Below, in pieces: positions 1 through 9,827 of a DNA stretch of 64,000 nt; the first letter of the stretch is position 1, and each line of letters starts with the position of its first letter. The notes beneath the pieces were generated by a model, which worked only from the letters and a program-made list of their open reading frames with translations, did no database searches and was not told the DNA's origin. The translations under genes and the position numbers were made by a program. This DNA is from a virus, in the IMG/VR virus record IMGVR_UViG_3300021247_000536, positions 1 to 64,000 of that record; one strand, written 5' to 3'.

Positions 1-20
1 TTTCCGTGCTCTATTGAGAT

Positions 21-40
21 ATGGTTCCGTGAAGAACCAT
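21..40 (-). terminator. Stem-loop after the leftmost ejection-protein gene
   Basis: A 7-bp inverted repeat, ATGGTTC (21-27) and GAACCAT (34-40), with a 6-base loop lies about 20 bases beyond the stop codon of the minus-strand gene ending at 60. No run of T follows it on the minus strand, so it may be an RNA-stabilising or processing hairpin and not a true intrinsic terminator. Confidence 0.35.
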
Positions 41-59
41 TCAAGTCTGTTCCCGATCT

Positions 60-2099
60 TTATGCTTCAGGATCAAGACCTGCTGCATATGTAGCTTCTG
101 CTCCAAGTCTGTTAGCCACCAAAGCTCCATTCATTCCACCTACAATACCAGATATCAATGTCGTAATAAAAGCTGTCTCAGCAACTGTCTTGCCCCACTT
201 CTCTCCAACATCAAGGTTCGCCCCTGTTATCTGATTTGCCTTCATGTTAACGCCCCACTCTGCCATTTGCTGCATAAGCTCCTGTACGTTTTCAGCGGCA
301 ATGTTTCTGAAAATTTCTTTAGTGGCTTCCTTGCGAGCAAAAGATTTAGTACCTCCGTCTGCAAGTATTCTCATATACTCAGAAGCAGACTTTCTTGTAA
401 CTGAAGCTCCAAATGCAGCTTCAGGGTTAACCATCTCAAGCATACCTTGAACAAGTCCACTTACAATTGAATAACTCTCGGCGTCCGAATCAGACATGCC
501 GGCTTCTTTTCCTGCTCTGTAATACCCTTCCATTGTAGTTGCAGTTCCGGCTGCTGCCTGTCCAGCCATGAGGGCAAGTTCACTTCCACCCAATGCTGCT
601 CCTGCTGCGTATCCAGTGCCGACCATTATACCCATAGTTACTGCAGAGCTTACGACCTTAGAAACAATACTATCCTCTATTGGAAGTAAAGGAGCTACCA
701 TCGTCTCTGTCCCAAACGCAGCCCTATTGTAAACGTCATCAGTCCAACTAAACTCATCTCCATCTCCAAAGGCTTTAGGAAGATAAGCGAATCCCATAGT
801 TGCGTCAACAATAGCCATCGCCGCTGGGTTGTCAATGTTCTTTGCCTTCCACTCGAACACAGGACCTAGCTGACTTAGTCTAGCTTGCTCTTCTGCAGAG
901 CGCTGCTTAGCCTGATCTTGAGCAATAAAGTAAAGAGGGTTTTCTTTTATAGTTATAGACAATGCAGACTTAGCGTCAGCAATATCTTTTTGATCTTTTT
1001 CTACAGCCATCATAGCAGAAACAAACCCTTCATCAGCTATCAAAAGCTTGTAGGTATTCATTGTCTCTGACAACTTTGTCTGCTCCTCTGAAGTATTGGC
1101 AATATAGATGCCATCAGCATCTTTTGGCCATGCCATCAACGTGTCGTATGCGCTATCATATGCAAGCTTCTGAGCGCCGTAGTTATTATCCAGTTCTTTT
1201 TTATTTATATAAAAAGATTCAGCAGATGCTTTTGAATAAAGATTAAGTGCATAAATATCAGAAGTAGCTCTTGCCTTTTGAAGCATTAGCTCATTTGAAT
1301 ACTCTAATGCTGGAGCAATCGTGGGAGAAATGGCAGATTGAATAATACCGGGCTCTCGCCTCCACTCTTGAGAGTAATACTGTTCATTTTTCTTAAGGTC
1401 ATTATAAGCAGATGGATTAGTATTAAGAAGATACCAATCACTAAACGCCCTTGCCTTATCAAGAGTATTTCGCTCTTGAACAACTGGAGCTACAGCCACG
1501 CCAGGATATTGCGCCGCTACTTTAGTTTGATACTCTGGCGTTCCGGGAGTATTTGCCCTTACATTTGCATTTTGAAATTCTGAATTTTCAAATTCATTTT
1601 TACTAGCAACTAAACGCCTAGATTCATAGTCCTGAACTCTTAAATTGTAAGCTATCGTTTCTGGAGCTGTAATATTTTTTATTACAGCCGGAGCAGAGCC
1701 CATCATTGGCTCTAAAACATCAGGAACATAATCAAGAAATTTTACAGCTAACGATCTATCATCAACAGGCTTAGGCTCATTATATTGATATCCTCTTACA
1801 CTAGGCTTAGTCCCAGTATTAAGATTGTTGTTGTAAATAAATTGAGGTAGCTGAGCTGGCTTATTTGCCGCCGGCTGTGGTGTTGAAGGCGATGTAGAAG
1901 GAACCGCGTTTACATCCCACTTCCGCGACTGAGCGAATCCCGGCATCTGTCCTGAAGGAGATGGTGTAGATGGTGAAGTCTGGGATGGACCAGCTACGTC
2001 TTTTTTTTTTACTTCTTGAGCGTCTGGTACAAACGACGGTGTCGGCCCTTTTTTAGGAGCATTATCTGGAGTAAATGAAGGTGTTGGCCCTGATCCCAT
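60..2099 (-). CDS. Putative ejected internal virion protein (cargo-like)
   Basis: 679 residues, function not firmly recognised. The first 100 residues are low complexity, rich in Pro, Ser, Thr and Gln, with a repeated GPTPSF(T/V)PD segment at residues 4-12 and 18-26. The middle is helical and charged, and residues about 490-680 are Ala/Gly-rich with hydrophobic stretches (SAVTMGIMVGTGYAAGAALG; TAFITTLISGIVGGMNGALV) that could insert in membrane. It is the last of three consecutive minus-strand genes with this character after the tail gene, which is where podoviruses keep DNA-ejection or cargo proteins. A 3-base gap separates it from the upstream gene. Assignment to ejection proteins is inference from position and composition. 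Confidence 0.55.
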   Translation of the reverse strand: MGSGPTPSFTPDNAPKKGPTPSFVPDAQEVKKKDVAGPSQTSPSTPSPSGQMPGFAQSRKWDVNAVPSTSPSTPQPAANKPAQLPQFIYNNNLNTGTKPSVRGYQYNEPKPVDDRSLAVKFLDYVPDVLEPMMGSAPAVIKNITAPETIAYNLRVQDYESRRLVASKNEFENSEFQNANVRANTPGTPEYQTKVAAQYPGVAVAPVVQERNTLDKARAFSDWYLLNTNPSAYNDLKKNEQYYSQEWRREPGIIQSAISPTIAPALEYSNELMLQKARATSDIYALNLYSKASAESFYINKKELDNNYGAQKLAYDSAYDTLMAWPKDADGIYIANTSEEQTKLSETMNTYKLLIADEGFVSAMMAVEKDQKDIADAKSALSITIKENPLYFIAQDQAKQRSAEEQARLSQLGPVFEWKAKNIDNPAAMAIVDATMGFAYLPKAFGDGDEFSWTDDVYNRAAFGTETMVAPLLPIEDSIVSKVVSSAVTMGIMVGTGYAAGAALGGSELALMAGQAAAGTATTMEGYYRAGKEAGMSDSDAESYSIVSGLVQGMLEMVNPEAAFGASVTRKSASEYMRILADGGTKSFARKEATKEIFRNIAAENVQELMQQMAEWGVNMKANQITGANLDVGEKWGKTVAETAFITTLISGIVGGMNGALVANRLGAEATYAAGLDPEA

Positions 2100-2102
2100 T
2101 GA

Positions 2103-3878
2103 TTATATTTTTGTGTAAATTGCTGGATCAAATTCAGTTGCATCAATAACCCCCTTTTCACCAGTTGAATTAATTTTAACTCTAATTTTATTTCCATCTC
2201 TTGGTTGAGTCCCCGAAGGTACGGCATTTTGTCCAGCTTGCTTATATTCCTCTCTAGTTTTTGCAGCATTAATATTAACACTGAAATCTTTCTTGGCGTT
2301 AAGTTCATCAGCCTTAGCCTGCATCTCAGCGACAGGTACACCTAGTTGAGTTTTACCATCAACTTCTTTCTTCACGAGAGCGTTCTTAACAGTAGAAGCT
2401 GGAGTATACACAGTTCTCTTTATCTCATTGCCGGATGCGTCTTTTTCAATATAAGTACCAGATGTTATTACGCTATACTGTATCTGAGATGGATAATTCT
2501 TCTTGTAATTTTCAACTTCAGAATCTGGAATAATTACCCCCTCTTTTGTAGTAGGCACAATCCTAGTCTCTCCCCAGGTAATTACAGTTCCATTTGCAAG
2601 TTCGTTAGGGGCTCCAGTTTCATTGTTAATAAGCTTTTGACCCTTAGTAGTTTGAGTAGTTATAGGCGCAGTATGCTGCACACCTCCAACAGAAGTAACT
2701 GGAGATATTTCTGGAGTGGCGTCAGCTCTTCCGCCCATAGACCATCCAGTGTTATATTCAGATGGCTGATCCCATGAACTATATTTTTGTGTTGAGCCAT
2801 CCGATGCTCCAGGCTGACGAGTGCTAGGCGTGCCGGCAAGTTTCACTTGAGTCACTCTTGGATACAATGATTGAACGCGAGATCGAATGTCTTCTTCTGT
2901 GAATATGTCACTCTTTCCTCCGTACTGATCTTTCCATATGCCAGCAGTGATGGCATTAACCTGCTCTTCGGACATACCTTTTTCTGACCATTCAGCCCAT
3001 ACATCGTAAACCCCCTCCTCTCCATACTTGCCCATGCTTGACGCCGTATCATTTGCAAAATTCTTAACAGCATCATTAACCGCAACGTCAAGATTTGTTT
3101 CGGCTTGAGCAGACATAAGATACGATCCAAGGTTGTGACCAGTAGGATCAAGAGGGTTTGATAATCCTCCAACTCCATTCATGAATGCAGCACTTGCATC
3201 AAGAGCATCCTGAGACAAAACAAGGTCCGGATCATTCTCGAGCTCTTGCAGTTTAGCTACCTGCTCTACAATAGAATCTTCATATCGAGCTACCGTTCCC
3301 ATTGAGTTAAGCCATCCGTTGAATCCGACATCGTTTCTCAATGCCGTTGTCCAGTCATCTCCATATGCAGCCTTGGCATTGTCTTGCCACATCTGAAGTC
3401 CACGATAGAACTCGTCATTGAGTTCACCTTGAACAGCTACTCGCTTTGTTTGTGGTGGAGCAGCAAGCTTATAGAACGCATCAATCTCTTCAGCCTTCTT
3501 AGCTGCAGCGTCCTGTAGAGCTCTTTGCTTAGCGTCGAATACTCCAAATGGAGTGAGCATGCTGGGGGCGAATAGAGGAACACTTCCAACTACACTGCCG
3601 CCGTAGGTGCCCTTTAGGATAGGATTGTTTGCTGAAGGGAACATGGTCCCATAACTCATTTCTGGAAGACCGCCTTCGTATTGTTTTTGCTGAGCAAGTA
3701 TTCGCTGCTGCTCAGGATTCATGGTGGCATTGTAATTATACTTCTGATCCATGTATCTCTGAAACGCAGATCCAGGACCGGCGAATGCAGCCACATCATT
3801 AGGGCCAGGTGTGCCAGAAGTACCCGTTGAAGGGGTATTCAAGGCCTTTGTCATATCTTGCTTTCCGTTTACTGCCAC
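2103..3878 (-). CDS. Putative internal virion or cargo protein
   Basis: 591 residues, no domain recognised. The N-terminus is rich in Gly, Ser, Thr and Pro. A helical region with KKAEEIDAFYKLAAPP and long acidic segments follows, and the C-terminal third is Thr/Lys-rich. There is no signal peptide and no clear membrane segment. It sits 3 bases upstream of the next minus gene and one base after the preceding one, so it is co-transcribed and probably translationally coupled with its two cargo-like neighbours. Position between the tail protein and the end of the operon suggests a virion component, but the exact role is unknown. Confidence 0.5.
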   Translation of the reverse strand: MAVNGKQDMTKALNTPSTGTSGTPGPNDVAAFAGPGSAFQRYMDQKYNYNATMNPEQQRILAQQKQYEGGLPEMSYGTMFPSANNPILKGTYGGSVVGSVPLFAPSMLTPFGVFDAKQRALQDAAAKKAEEIDAFYKLAAPPQTKRVAVQGELNDEFYRGLQMWQDNAKAAYGDDWTTALRNDVGFNGWLNSMGTVARYEDSIVEQVAKLQELENDPDLVLSQDALDASAAFMNGVGGLSNPLDPTGHNLGSYLMSAQAETNLDVAVNDAVKNFANDTASSMGKYGEEGVYDVWAEWSEKGMSEEQVNAITAGIWKDQYGGKSDIFTEEDIRSRVQSLYPRVTQVKLAGTPSTRQPGASDGSTQKYSSWDQPSEYNTGWSMGGRADATPEISPVTSVGGVQHTAPITTQTTKGQKLINNETGAPNELANGTVITWGETRIVPTTKEGVIIPDSEVENYKKNYPSQIQYSVITSGTYIEKDASGNEIKRTVYTPASTVKNALVKKEVDGKTQLGVPVAEMQAKADELNAKKDFSVNINAAKTREEYKQAGQNAVPSGTQPRDGNKIRVKINSTGEKGVIDATEFDPAIYTKI

Positions 3879-3879
3879 G

Positions 3880-4827
3880 TTATGCTGTCATTGTAGGAGA
3901 TGCCAATCCGCTTCCGCCTAAGTCTGGAAGGTTTTGTCCTGGATTTATATTTGTTGGGTTATATATCCCTGTGCTTGATGGAAGAATTGGAGATTCTGGA
4001 GGAGTAGGTATAGGAGGTGTAATCGAAGGAGATCCTCCGCTAGAACTTCTCTTTAACATATCAGCCCAGTCCGACACACCCATTCCTCTTGCTGCTGCAT
4101 TTGAAATGTTAGCATAAGAATCTTGAGCTCCCTGAGCCCACTCTGCACGCTTCTGTAAACTTTTAGACAACGCTATTTCCATACGTCTCTGTGCAATCTT
4201 GTTTGTAAGATCGGACGTAAAGGTATTGTAAAATTTCTGTTGTTCGTCAGCCCGAGCAAGAACTTGATTCATTGATCTTCCGACATTTGCTTGGCTACCT
4301 AATAGAGCCTGCATTGTTCCGGCAACATCTCCTCCACCTGCCTGCACAATAGCTTGATTTGTTCCAGCTGCAGCCTGCTTAAGGTATCCCATGTCAGCTG
4401 CAAATTCAGATCCAGTATTCAGCGCCCGTCGCTTCTGGTTCATCTCCGCAAGAAATGCAAGCTGAGTAGGATCTGACGCGCCAGGCATGAGAGCCTCTGC
4501 CTGTTTCTTAGCTCTTCTTGCTTTTAATGATTGTAGAAATCCAAATGCAGTTCTTTCAATAGCACCTAGACCTTTATTATTTAAGGCGCCCGTTAACTTA
4601 CCAATGATATCACTATTACCTCCAGTAGCGCCACCGCCTCCTGGCTTCGATAAAAGCTTGCTCAATATCTGGCTTCCTCCGGCTGCGCCTGCTCCGCCTG
4701 CGGCTGTTCCTGCTGCCGCTCCTGCACCTGCAGCTATGCCACCTGCTGCCGCTGCACCACCTGCTGCTGTTCCTGCCGCTGCACCTGCTCCTGCAGCTAT
4801 CCCTGCTCCTGATGCTATAAATGTCAT
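3880..4827 (-). CDS. Ala/Gly-rich putative ejection protein with N-terminal repeats
   Basis: 315 residues. Residues 6-52 are almost pure Ala, Gly and Thr and contain two near-identical copies of an approximately 20-residue unit (core GAGAAAGTAAGG), followed by a Gly-rich linker. Residues about 95-240 form a Gln/Ala/Lys-rich helical region with RRAKKQAEAL and KIAQRRMEIAL, and the C-terminus is Pro/Ser-rich. This composition is typical of small T7- and P22-like internal virion proteins that are ejected with the DNA and interact with membranes. It starts 7 bases after the cupin gene. The repeats are also DNA repeats of GCTGCTCC-type codons at 4680-4820, which may make the locus prone to length change. 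No sequence family was recognised with certainty. Confidence 0.55.
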   Translation of the reverse strand: MTFIASGAGIAAGAGAAAGTAAGGAAAAGGIAAGAGAAAGTAAGGAGAAGGSQILSKLLSKPGGGGATGGNSDIIGKLTGALNNKGLGAIERTAFGFLQSLKARRAKKQAEALMPGASDPTQLAFLAEMNQKRRALNTGSEFAADMGYLKQAAAGTNQAIVQAGGGDVAGTMQALLGSQANVGRSMNQVLARADEQQKFYNTFTSDLTNKIAQRRMEIALSKSLQKRAEWAQGAQDSYANISNAAARGMGVSDWADMLKRSSSGGSPSITPPIPTPPESPILPSSTGIYNPTNINPGQNLPDLGGSGLASPTMTA

Positions 4828-4834
4828 GCTTGTT

Positions 4835-5338
4835 TTATTTAGAGTTTAATCTTAAGTAACCAAATAATCTACCCATCAGAGATTTCTTTTTACTAATGAA
4901 TGAATCGTATTCATCGTAACTCTTGGCAATGATATTATCTTCAAGCTTTGCAATGTCTGTTGTGTTTTCTTTGTTCACATGGACAGTTATCCACACAGTA
5001 TCTGTTATGGCGTGAACGACTCTCTTTGTTCCTGACTTTGATATCATGGATCTTGGAGCTTCGATTCTTTCTGATCCAAACTCTGTTACAACTTCAACTG
5101 TTCCTGACATCAAGAAGTTTGGGTGGTCATGCTTATGAATCTTTCCAACAAGTACAGTGCCGGCTGGGATGAATATCTCCCTGACGTATATCCCGTCCGA
5201 GAACGAATGTTTCAAGGGACAGTAATCTGTATCTCCAAAGAACGCACCCTCGACATTGGACAACATCTTTTCAAATTCAACTATAGACTCTCTGTCTACA
5301 GACTTTGAAATTGAATTATTTGTAAGCTCAATATCCAT
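4835..5338 (-). CDS. Cupin-fold protein in the virion operon
   Basis: 167 residues. The segment GKIHKHDHPNFLMSG (66-79) supplies His68, His70 and His72, and a second strand with VVHAITDTVWITVHV supplies His109. Together these fit the two metal-binding motifs of small cupins, with a following VEVVTEFG that resembles the conserved Glu/Gly positions. The C-terminus is basic. It lies between the large tail gene (10-base gap) and the Ala/Gly-rich ejection protein (7-base gap), so it is expressed late. Small cupins occur near tail genes in other phages without a known reaction. Metal binding is likely; enzymatic activity is unknown. Confidence 0.65.
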   Translation of the reverse strand: MDIELTNNSISKSVDRESIVEFEKMLSNVEGAFFGDTDYCPLKHSFSDGIYVREIFIPAGTVLVGKIHKHDHPNFLMSGTVEVVTEFGSERIEAPRSMISKSGTKRVVHAITDTVWITVHVNKENTTDIAKLEDNIIAKSYDEYDSFISKKKSLMGRLFGYLRLNSK

Positions 5339-5348
5339 ATAACAACCA

Positions 5349-8300
5349 TTACTTAAGAACCTTAGACTGCATGCCTGCTGTGTGCAGGATAAATTTCGAT
5401 GCTAAGTTATGAATAACTTTGCACTGAAGCAAACGATCTTGTATTCTGTCGTAAGGAGGATCTGCTTTTCTAGGGATGAACTGTTCCCATCCATCGTAGC
5501 GAAGTAGGTAGTTAGGACCCTGGATAGCCTGAGACATTGTAGCAAGGACATTGCCGGCGGTGTCTATAAACTCAATAGATGTAGGCTTGTCTGATCGGTC
5601 AGAGTTTATCCTTACTCGAATAAATTCCTTCTCGTCAAATGTGCTAGGAGCCGAAGCCCATGTCACCTCAAACTGAATCGGATCTCCATTAAGAGTAAAG
5701 CCATGATCAAGGTCATACGTTACTCCGTCTCTCGATCCTCTTGACTCATTGTTGTACGCACCCATGCGGTCGAACTTCATGTCATTCCATCCGTTCCATG
5801 ATCCGTTACGAGGAGAGTAGGAGAAACATATTGACAGCGGAGGTTTACCTGAGTCATTGCCCGGGTCGTCTATGTGCAACCAATACTCTTGGTTTCTAGG
5901 ATCATAATGACCCACAACCTTTGTCGCAAGACCATTCTGTATTCTGTCAAGCACAGGTCTTATCCTTGAGTAGTAGTTAGCTCGTCCAATATTCTTAGGA
6001 GCTTGAGGTCCAGATAACATGAACACTGAATCTTTGTTAGCAAAGAATAGCGCTGGCATAAGTATCTGTGCTCCGTTTGCATCCTGGCCCATAGGCACAG
6101 TGAACTCAGCGGCAGATCTCCACATCTCATCCTTCATGCCTATACGTCTATCGATCCAATATTCAGCTCCAATAAATGCTGTGTTGGCCATGTACGCAAT
6201 CTCTCCACCGTTAAGATCGGATAGAATGGATTTGCCTGTAAGCAATAGACAGATTCCGGAATCAGTTATAGCATAAAGGTTCTCGCCCTTCTCATTCATT
6301 TCGCTGTATGCGTACTTGATCTCTCCGTTTTTATCATCGATATCAAATGCGTTGTTAGCAGGAAACGTTCTTAATGATGGAGCATCCTGAACATTTATCT
6401 GTCTAGGCAATGAGTGCATCTCTCGTGTAGGGAAATGCGTCTGCTCTACAAAGCCGAACTCTGGCTTAGAGAATACATTCTTAGGTTTCTCATTCGAATA
6501 CTCAGGGTTCACCTGCTGCAAGAATCTGAATCCGCCCCACTTCCACTGTTCCTTCTCCTGCTCTCCGTAATCAACAACATATTGTTTATAAATATTTTGC
6601 TCAGCAATTGTCTTGCTATCATCCCATCTATTAGGACGCATCACGTAGTTTACTGAAGGGAAGTATTGAAGTGGATATTCTAGGTTATATCCATAGACCG
6701 TGTTGATGCGACTTTCTACAGTGAACATCATGCATAGTTGACGAAGATACCCGAGGTTTAGCCAGTCTTGATCTTGAATGTGATTGACGCCTGTGGTTCT
6801 AGCTACTACATAGTGTCTAGGATTTAGCTGCATCTCTGCATATGGGAAACCTATACCAAATGCAAATTGAGTTGACGCTGCATCATCTTCAGCAGATGAC
6901 TCTCTATCAATAGGAGCGAATATAGACTCTCCGATTGTAGCATCTCCACCCCAGAATCTTATTGGAGCAGTGTTGTCATATTTTACAATGATGAATGCCT
7001 TGTCTACTGGATAGAAGTTTGACTGATCAAACACAATAGTAAACTCTCTGTTGTTTGAGTTTGTATGAGTGTATGTTCCAGTGGCTCCGTTGGTATAAGC
7101 TCCGTTAGCGGCAATGTAGTTTGCTATGGCAAGTCTTTGAACGTTTGTATAGAAGGTTACGTTCATCCACTTCTCTTCTGTTCCGTCAGTCTTCCTGATA
7201 TATATGAATCGATCAGTGGTTGCAGTAGGGTGAGTGGACGTCAATGCCGGGATGCAATCTTCCCATCTCTCATCAACAAGAACATATGACTGACCAGAAA
7301 GTCCAGTACCTCTTCCGATAATACTTTCTATCTTCTGGTAGTGCACAGGTTTATATTGCTGAAGATTCACATCTCCAACCTCCGCAGCTGTTCTGATTAT
7401 GTTAACGACATAGATCGGCTCTGTCCAATCCTTCATCCCATCATCTGCAAACGCTCTGTCTGTAACTCCGCCAATGTTTCCTCTTCCGTACAACGATTGG
7501 TTTATGCTAAGCTCAAGGTACGTTCCTCGGCCCTCTGTTTTTCTGGCAAGACTTCTTATGGTAAACTCGTTGTTACCTCTGTCTCCTCCAGCAAATAATC
7601 CAGGTTGCTGATTGATGTTGCGCCACTTTCCATAGCCAACATAGTTGTACCCATCTCCACCAGAAAATCCCATAGAAGCATCTTCTAATGGATTTATTTC
7701 TGCAGCCAATCCGACTTTATCTTTTAGCATCCTCGCGTAAGATATCATATCAATGCAACGATCTCTCACGTTAAGATCAGCTGTAGCTTCAAAGCTATAT
7801 ACCTCAGAAAAGAAACCAAGAGGAGAAACAAACTGCACAGCGTAGTTTTGTGGATTAGCTATGATATCATTGACAGTGTCAGGAGACACAATTCCGTTCT
7901 CAATGTCAGGAGAAAATAGCCAAATCTTTCCTGTATCTTTTGTGGTAAGAGATTGATTAGATGCAAAATTATATACCGCTGGGCTCATTGAATAACATCC
8001 TATGCCCTGAGCAATCACACGTCCAGCAGCGTCTGTTCTAGCTATGCTAAAAGATTTCATCCACGCTGGGAAATTAGATATCCCGGCAAGAAGATTTCCT
8101 TGAGAATAATAGTTAGGTCCAAATCCTTTAGGACTGTAATCTACCTTATCGGTAGAATGGTTGTTTGTTGGAGAGACCCTGGTTGTAGGAATAAAGTTAT
8201 GTCCAGACGTGTCAGGATCTTGTTGACTTGTAGGTGTGTATGGATGATAGTATGGAAATACCTGATCAAGAGCATCAACCCTAGCCCCATGATTCTCTAT

Positions 8301-9827
8301 TTCTCCACTTGATTCGTTAGGGGTTACAGCGTCATTGACGGTAAGTTGAAATTTCCACCCGTCTACCAGCAAACCGCCAGCCTGATAAATATTTTTGAAT
8401 GACGTTAGGTCAGTCTTTGATTCCGCATCTGTAAGGTCAAATACTTCGTGAGTATTGCCAATGGTGTTGTCAACTCGGGTTGCCTTGACAGTTCCTCCAT
8501 ACGAATACAGATCGGTTGTGGCCGATGTTGCATCTCGTCTATTTGGCATAAGGACATTGCCGCTGTTGTCAATCTTCTGCGCGAATCCTCTCCCCATGAC
8601 TCCATCATATCCTTGTATTGCAAATCCAAATCTTTCACCGTGGTGATAGTGCTTTCTATTTACAAAGTTCCAAACATCTGTGTATCCAGCCTTACCCATA
8701 TTTTCAATGACTGGGTGCATCTCCTTGCCGTCAATCTTGCTGAATATAAGCTCCGACTCCTTAGAGGCGAGACGAACATTCATTAGAGATAGTCGCTTGT
8801 TTATGAAGCGCATTGTCTTGGCTCCATCTACATAAGCGAGCTGTTGATTTTCTGTTGCGTCAGAAACAGAAATAGGAGGATCAATGTTTGAATCTGATGG
8901 ATCTACAAAGTCACGCACAGACACCTCGCCTCTTGCGATATCAATCTTTGATATCACTTCAGATGTAGGAGTAAATCCTAGGCCAGCGCCTTGGTTATAA
9001 GCCGTGCGCTTGATCTCGATGTAATCGTAGTTATGCAGGTTGGTTACGCGGAATCTTATTGCAATACCAAATCCTGTAGAGAACTCAGGGTTTGGTCCGC
9101 CTCCAAATGTTTTTGATCCAGGATACTGGCTTGACTCGGATGAGTTTGTCTGAACCACTGGAATAAGAGGCGTTGACACCGACCAGTTTGTGCGATCCCC
9201 AGCAGATGTAACGTATCTAAATGAGTAGTCATAAATACCTACAGGCAATCCACCTCCGCCACCAACAGGTACAAGCTCCACAAATACAGGAGAGTCATTC
9301 GAAGTTGCAAGGTTTACTGAGTAATCGTCAGGGTTGAATGCTGCAAAATATTTTGTAGGATCAAGCGTAAGCGAGTCCACCATATCTTGAACATTCAGTA
9401 TCAGCGGAGTAAACGACAATGCCGTGAGTCCTAGCAATCCGCCAAGACAGTCTTCGTCAACATCAAACTGAGGAGGATCGGATACAGTTACCGGAAACAG
9501 AGAGCTCTGAAGACAGATAACTCCATCGATCCTAATCAACGGATCTAGTGCAGTTGTTGCGTCAGCCCACACCTCCACATAGTGTTCGTTCACTTGTGTT
9601 GATACTAGGCAAACGTAATCCGTAGACGGGAGGTTGTCTGGGTATACAAGCTCTTCTCCGCCAATTTTTTGAATAGCACCATCAGCGCCACCGACAGAAT
9701 TTACTCGAGCATTTCGAGCATCAACATATTTGCCATTGTTCTGAGCGCCAAGCAACTCTTTGCTTGTGTCGCTATCTGCTCCGGCAGTAAATGTTCGAAC
9801 GTCATATGGCTGGTGCTCTTGCTTCAT
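5349..9827 (-). CDS. Large tail protein, nozzle or muzzle candidate
   Basis: 1492 residues, the largest complete gene in the left operon. It is rich in beta-type sequence (many Tyr, Asn, Gly, Asp, Thr), with no membrane segment or catalytic motif recognised. The N-terminus (FTAGADSDTSKELLGAQNN, then YVDARNARV) looks like the start of structural tail proteins that wrap the tail tip. In P22, T7 and crAss-like podoviruses a large beta-rich nozzle or muzzle protein is encoded next to the ring proteins and just before the ejection proteins, which is this position. The start overlaps the stop of the spanin-like gene by 4 bases (ATGA). Virion location is likely; the nozzle assignment is inference from size and order. 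Confidence 0.6.
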   Translation of the reverse strand: MKQEHQPYDVRTFTAGADSDTSKELLGAQNNGKYVDARNARVNSVGGADGAIQKIGGEELVYPDNLPSTDYVCLVSTQVNEHYVEVWADATTALDPLIRIDGVICLQSSLFPVTVSDPPQFDVDEDCLGGLLGLTALSFTPLILNVQDMVDSLTLDPTKYFAAFNPDDYSVNLATSNDSPVFVELVPVGGGGGLPVGIYDYSFRYVTSAGDRTNWSVSTPLIPVVQTNSSESSQYPGSKTFGGGPNPEFSTGFGIAIRFRVTNLHNYDYIEIKRTAYNQGAGLGFTPTSEVISKIDIARGEVSVRDFVDPSDSNIDPPISVSDATENQQLAYVDGAKTMRFINKRLSLMNVRLASKESELIFSKIDGKEMHPVIENMGKAGYTDVWNFVNRKHYHHGERFGFAIQGYDGVMGRGFAQKIDNSGNVLMPNRRDATSATTDLYSYGGTVKATRVDNTIGNTHEVFDLTDAESKTDLTSFKNIYQAGGLLVDGWKFQLTVNDAVTPNESSGEIENHGARVDALDQVFPYYHPYTPTSQQDPDTSGHNFIPTTRVSPTNNHSTDKVDYSPKGFGPNYYSQGNLLAGISNFPAWMKSFSIARTDAAGRVIAQGIGCYSMSPAVYNFASNQSLTTKDTGKIWLFSPDIENGIVSPDTVNDIIANPQNYAVQFVSPLGFFSEVYSFEATADLNVRDRCIDMISYARMLKDKVGLAAEINPLEDASMGFSGGDGYNYVGYGKWRNINQQPGLFAGGDRGNNEFTIRSLARKTEGRGTYLELSINQSLYGRGNIGGVTDRAFADDGMKDWTEPIYVVNIIRTAAEVGDVNLQQYKPVHYQKIESIIGRGTGLSGQSYVLVDERWEDCIPALTSTHPTATTDRFIYIRKTDGTEEKWMNVTFYTNVQRLAIANYIAANGAYTNGATGTYTHTNSNNREFTIVFDQSNFYPVDKAFIIVKYDNTAPIRFWGGDATIGESIFAPIDRESSAEDDAASTQFAFGIGFPYAEMQLNPRHYVVARTTGVNHIQDQDWLNLGYLRQLCMMFTVESRINTVYGYNLEYPLQYFPSVNYVMRPNRWDDSKTIAEQNIYKQYVVDYGEQEKEQWKWGGFRFLQQVNPEYSNEKPKNVFSKPEFGFVEQTHFPTREMHSLPRQINVQDAPSLRTFPANNAFDIDDKNGEIKYAYSEMNEKGENLYAITDSGICLLLTGKSILSDLNGGEIAYMANTAFIGAEYWIDRRIGMKDEMWRSAAEFTVPMGQDANGAQILMPALFFANKDSVFMLSGPQAPKNIGRANYYSRIRPVLDRIQNGLATKVVGHYDPRNQEYWLHIDDPGNDSGKPPLSICFSYSPRNGSWNGWNDMKFDRMGAYNNESRGSRDGVTYDLDHGFTLNGDPIQFEVTWASAPSTFDEKEFIRVRINSDRSDKPTSIEFIDTAGNVLATMSQAIQGPNYLLRYDGWEQFIPRKADPPYDRIQDRLLQCKVIHNLASKFILHTAGMQSKVLK

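Noticed and set aside
4487-4849. Plus-strand Ala/Pro-rich frame
   Set aside because: It is the antisense shadow of the Gly/Ala repeats of the minus-strand ejection protein.
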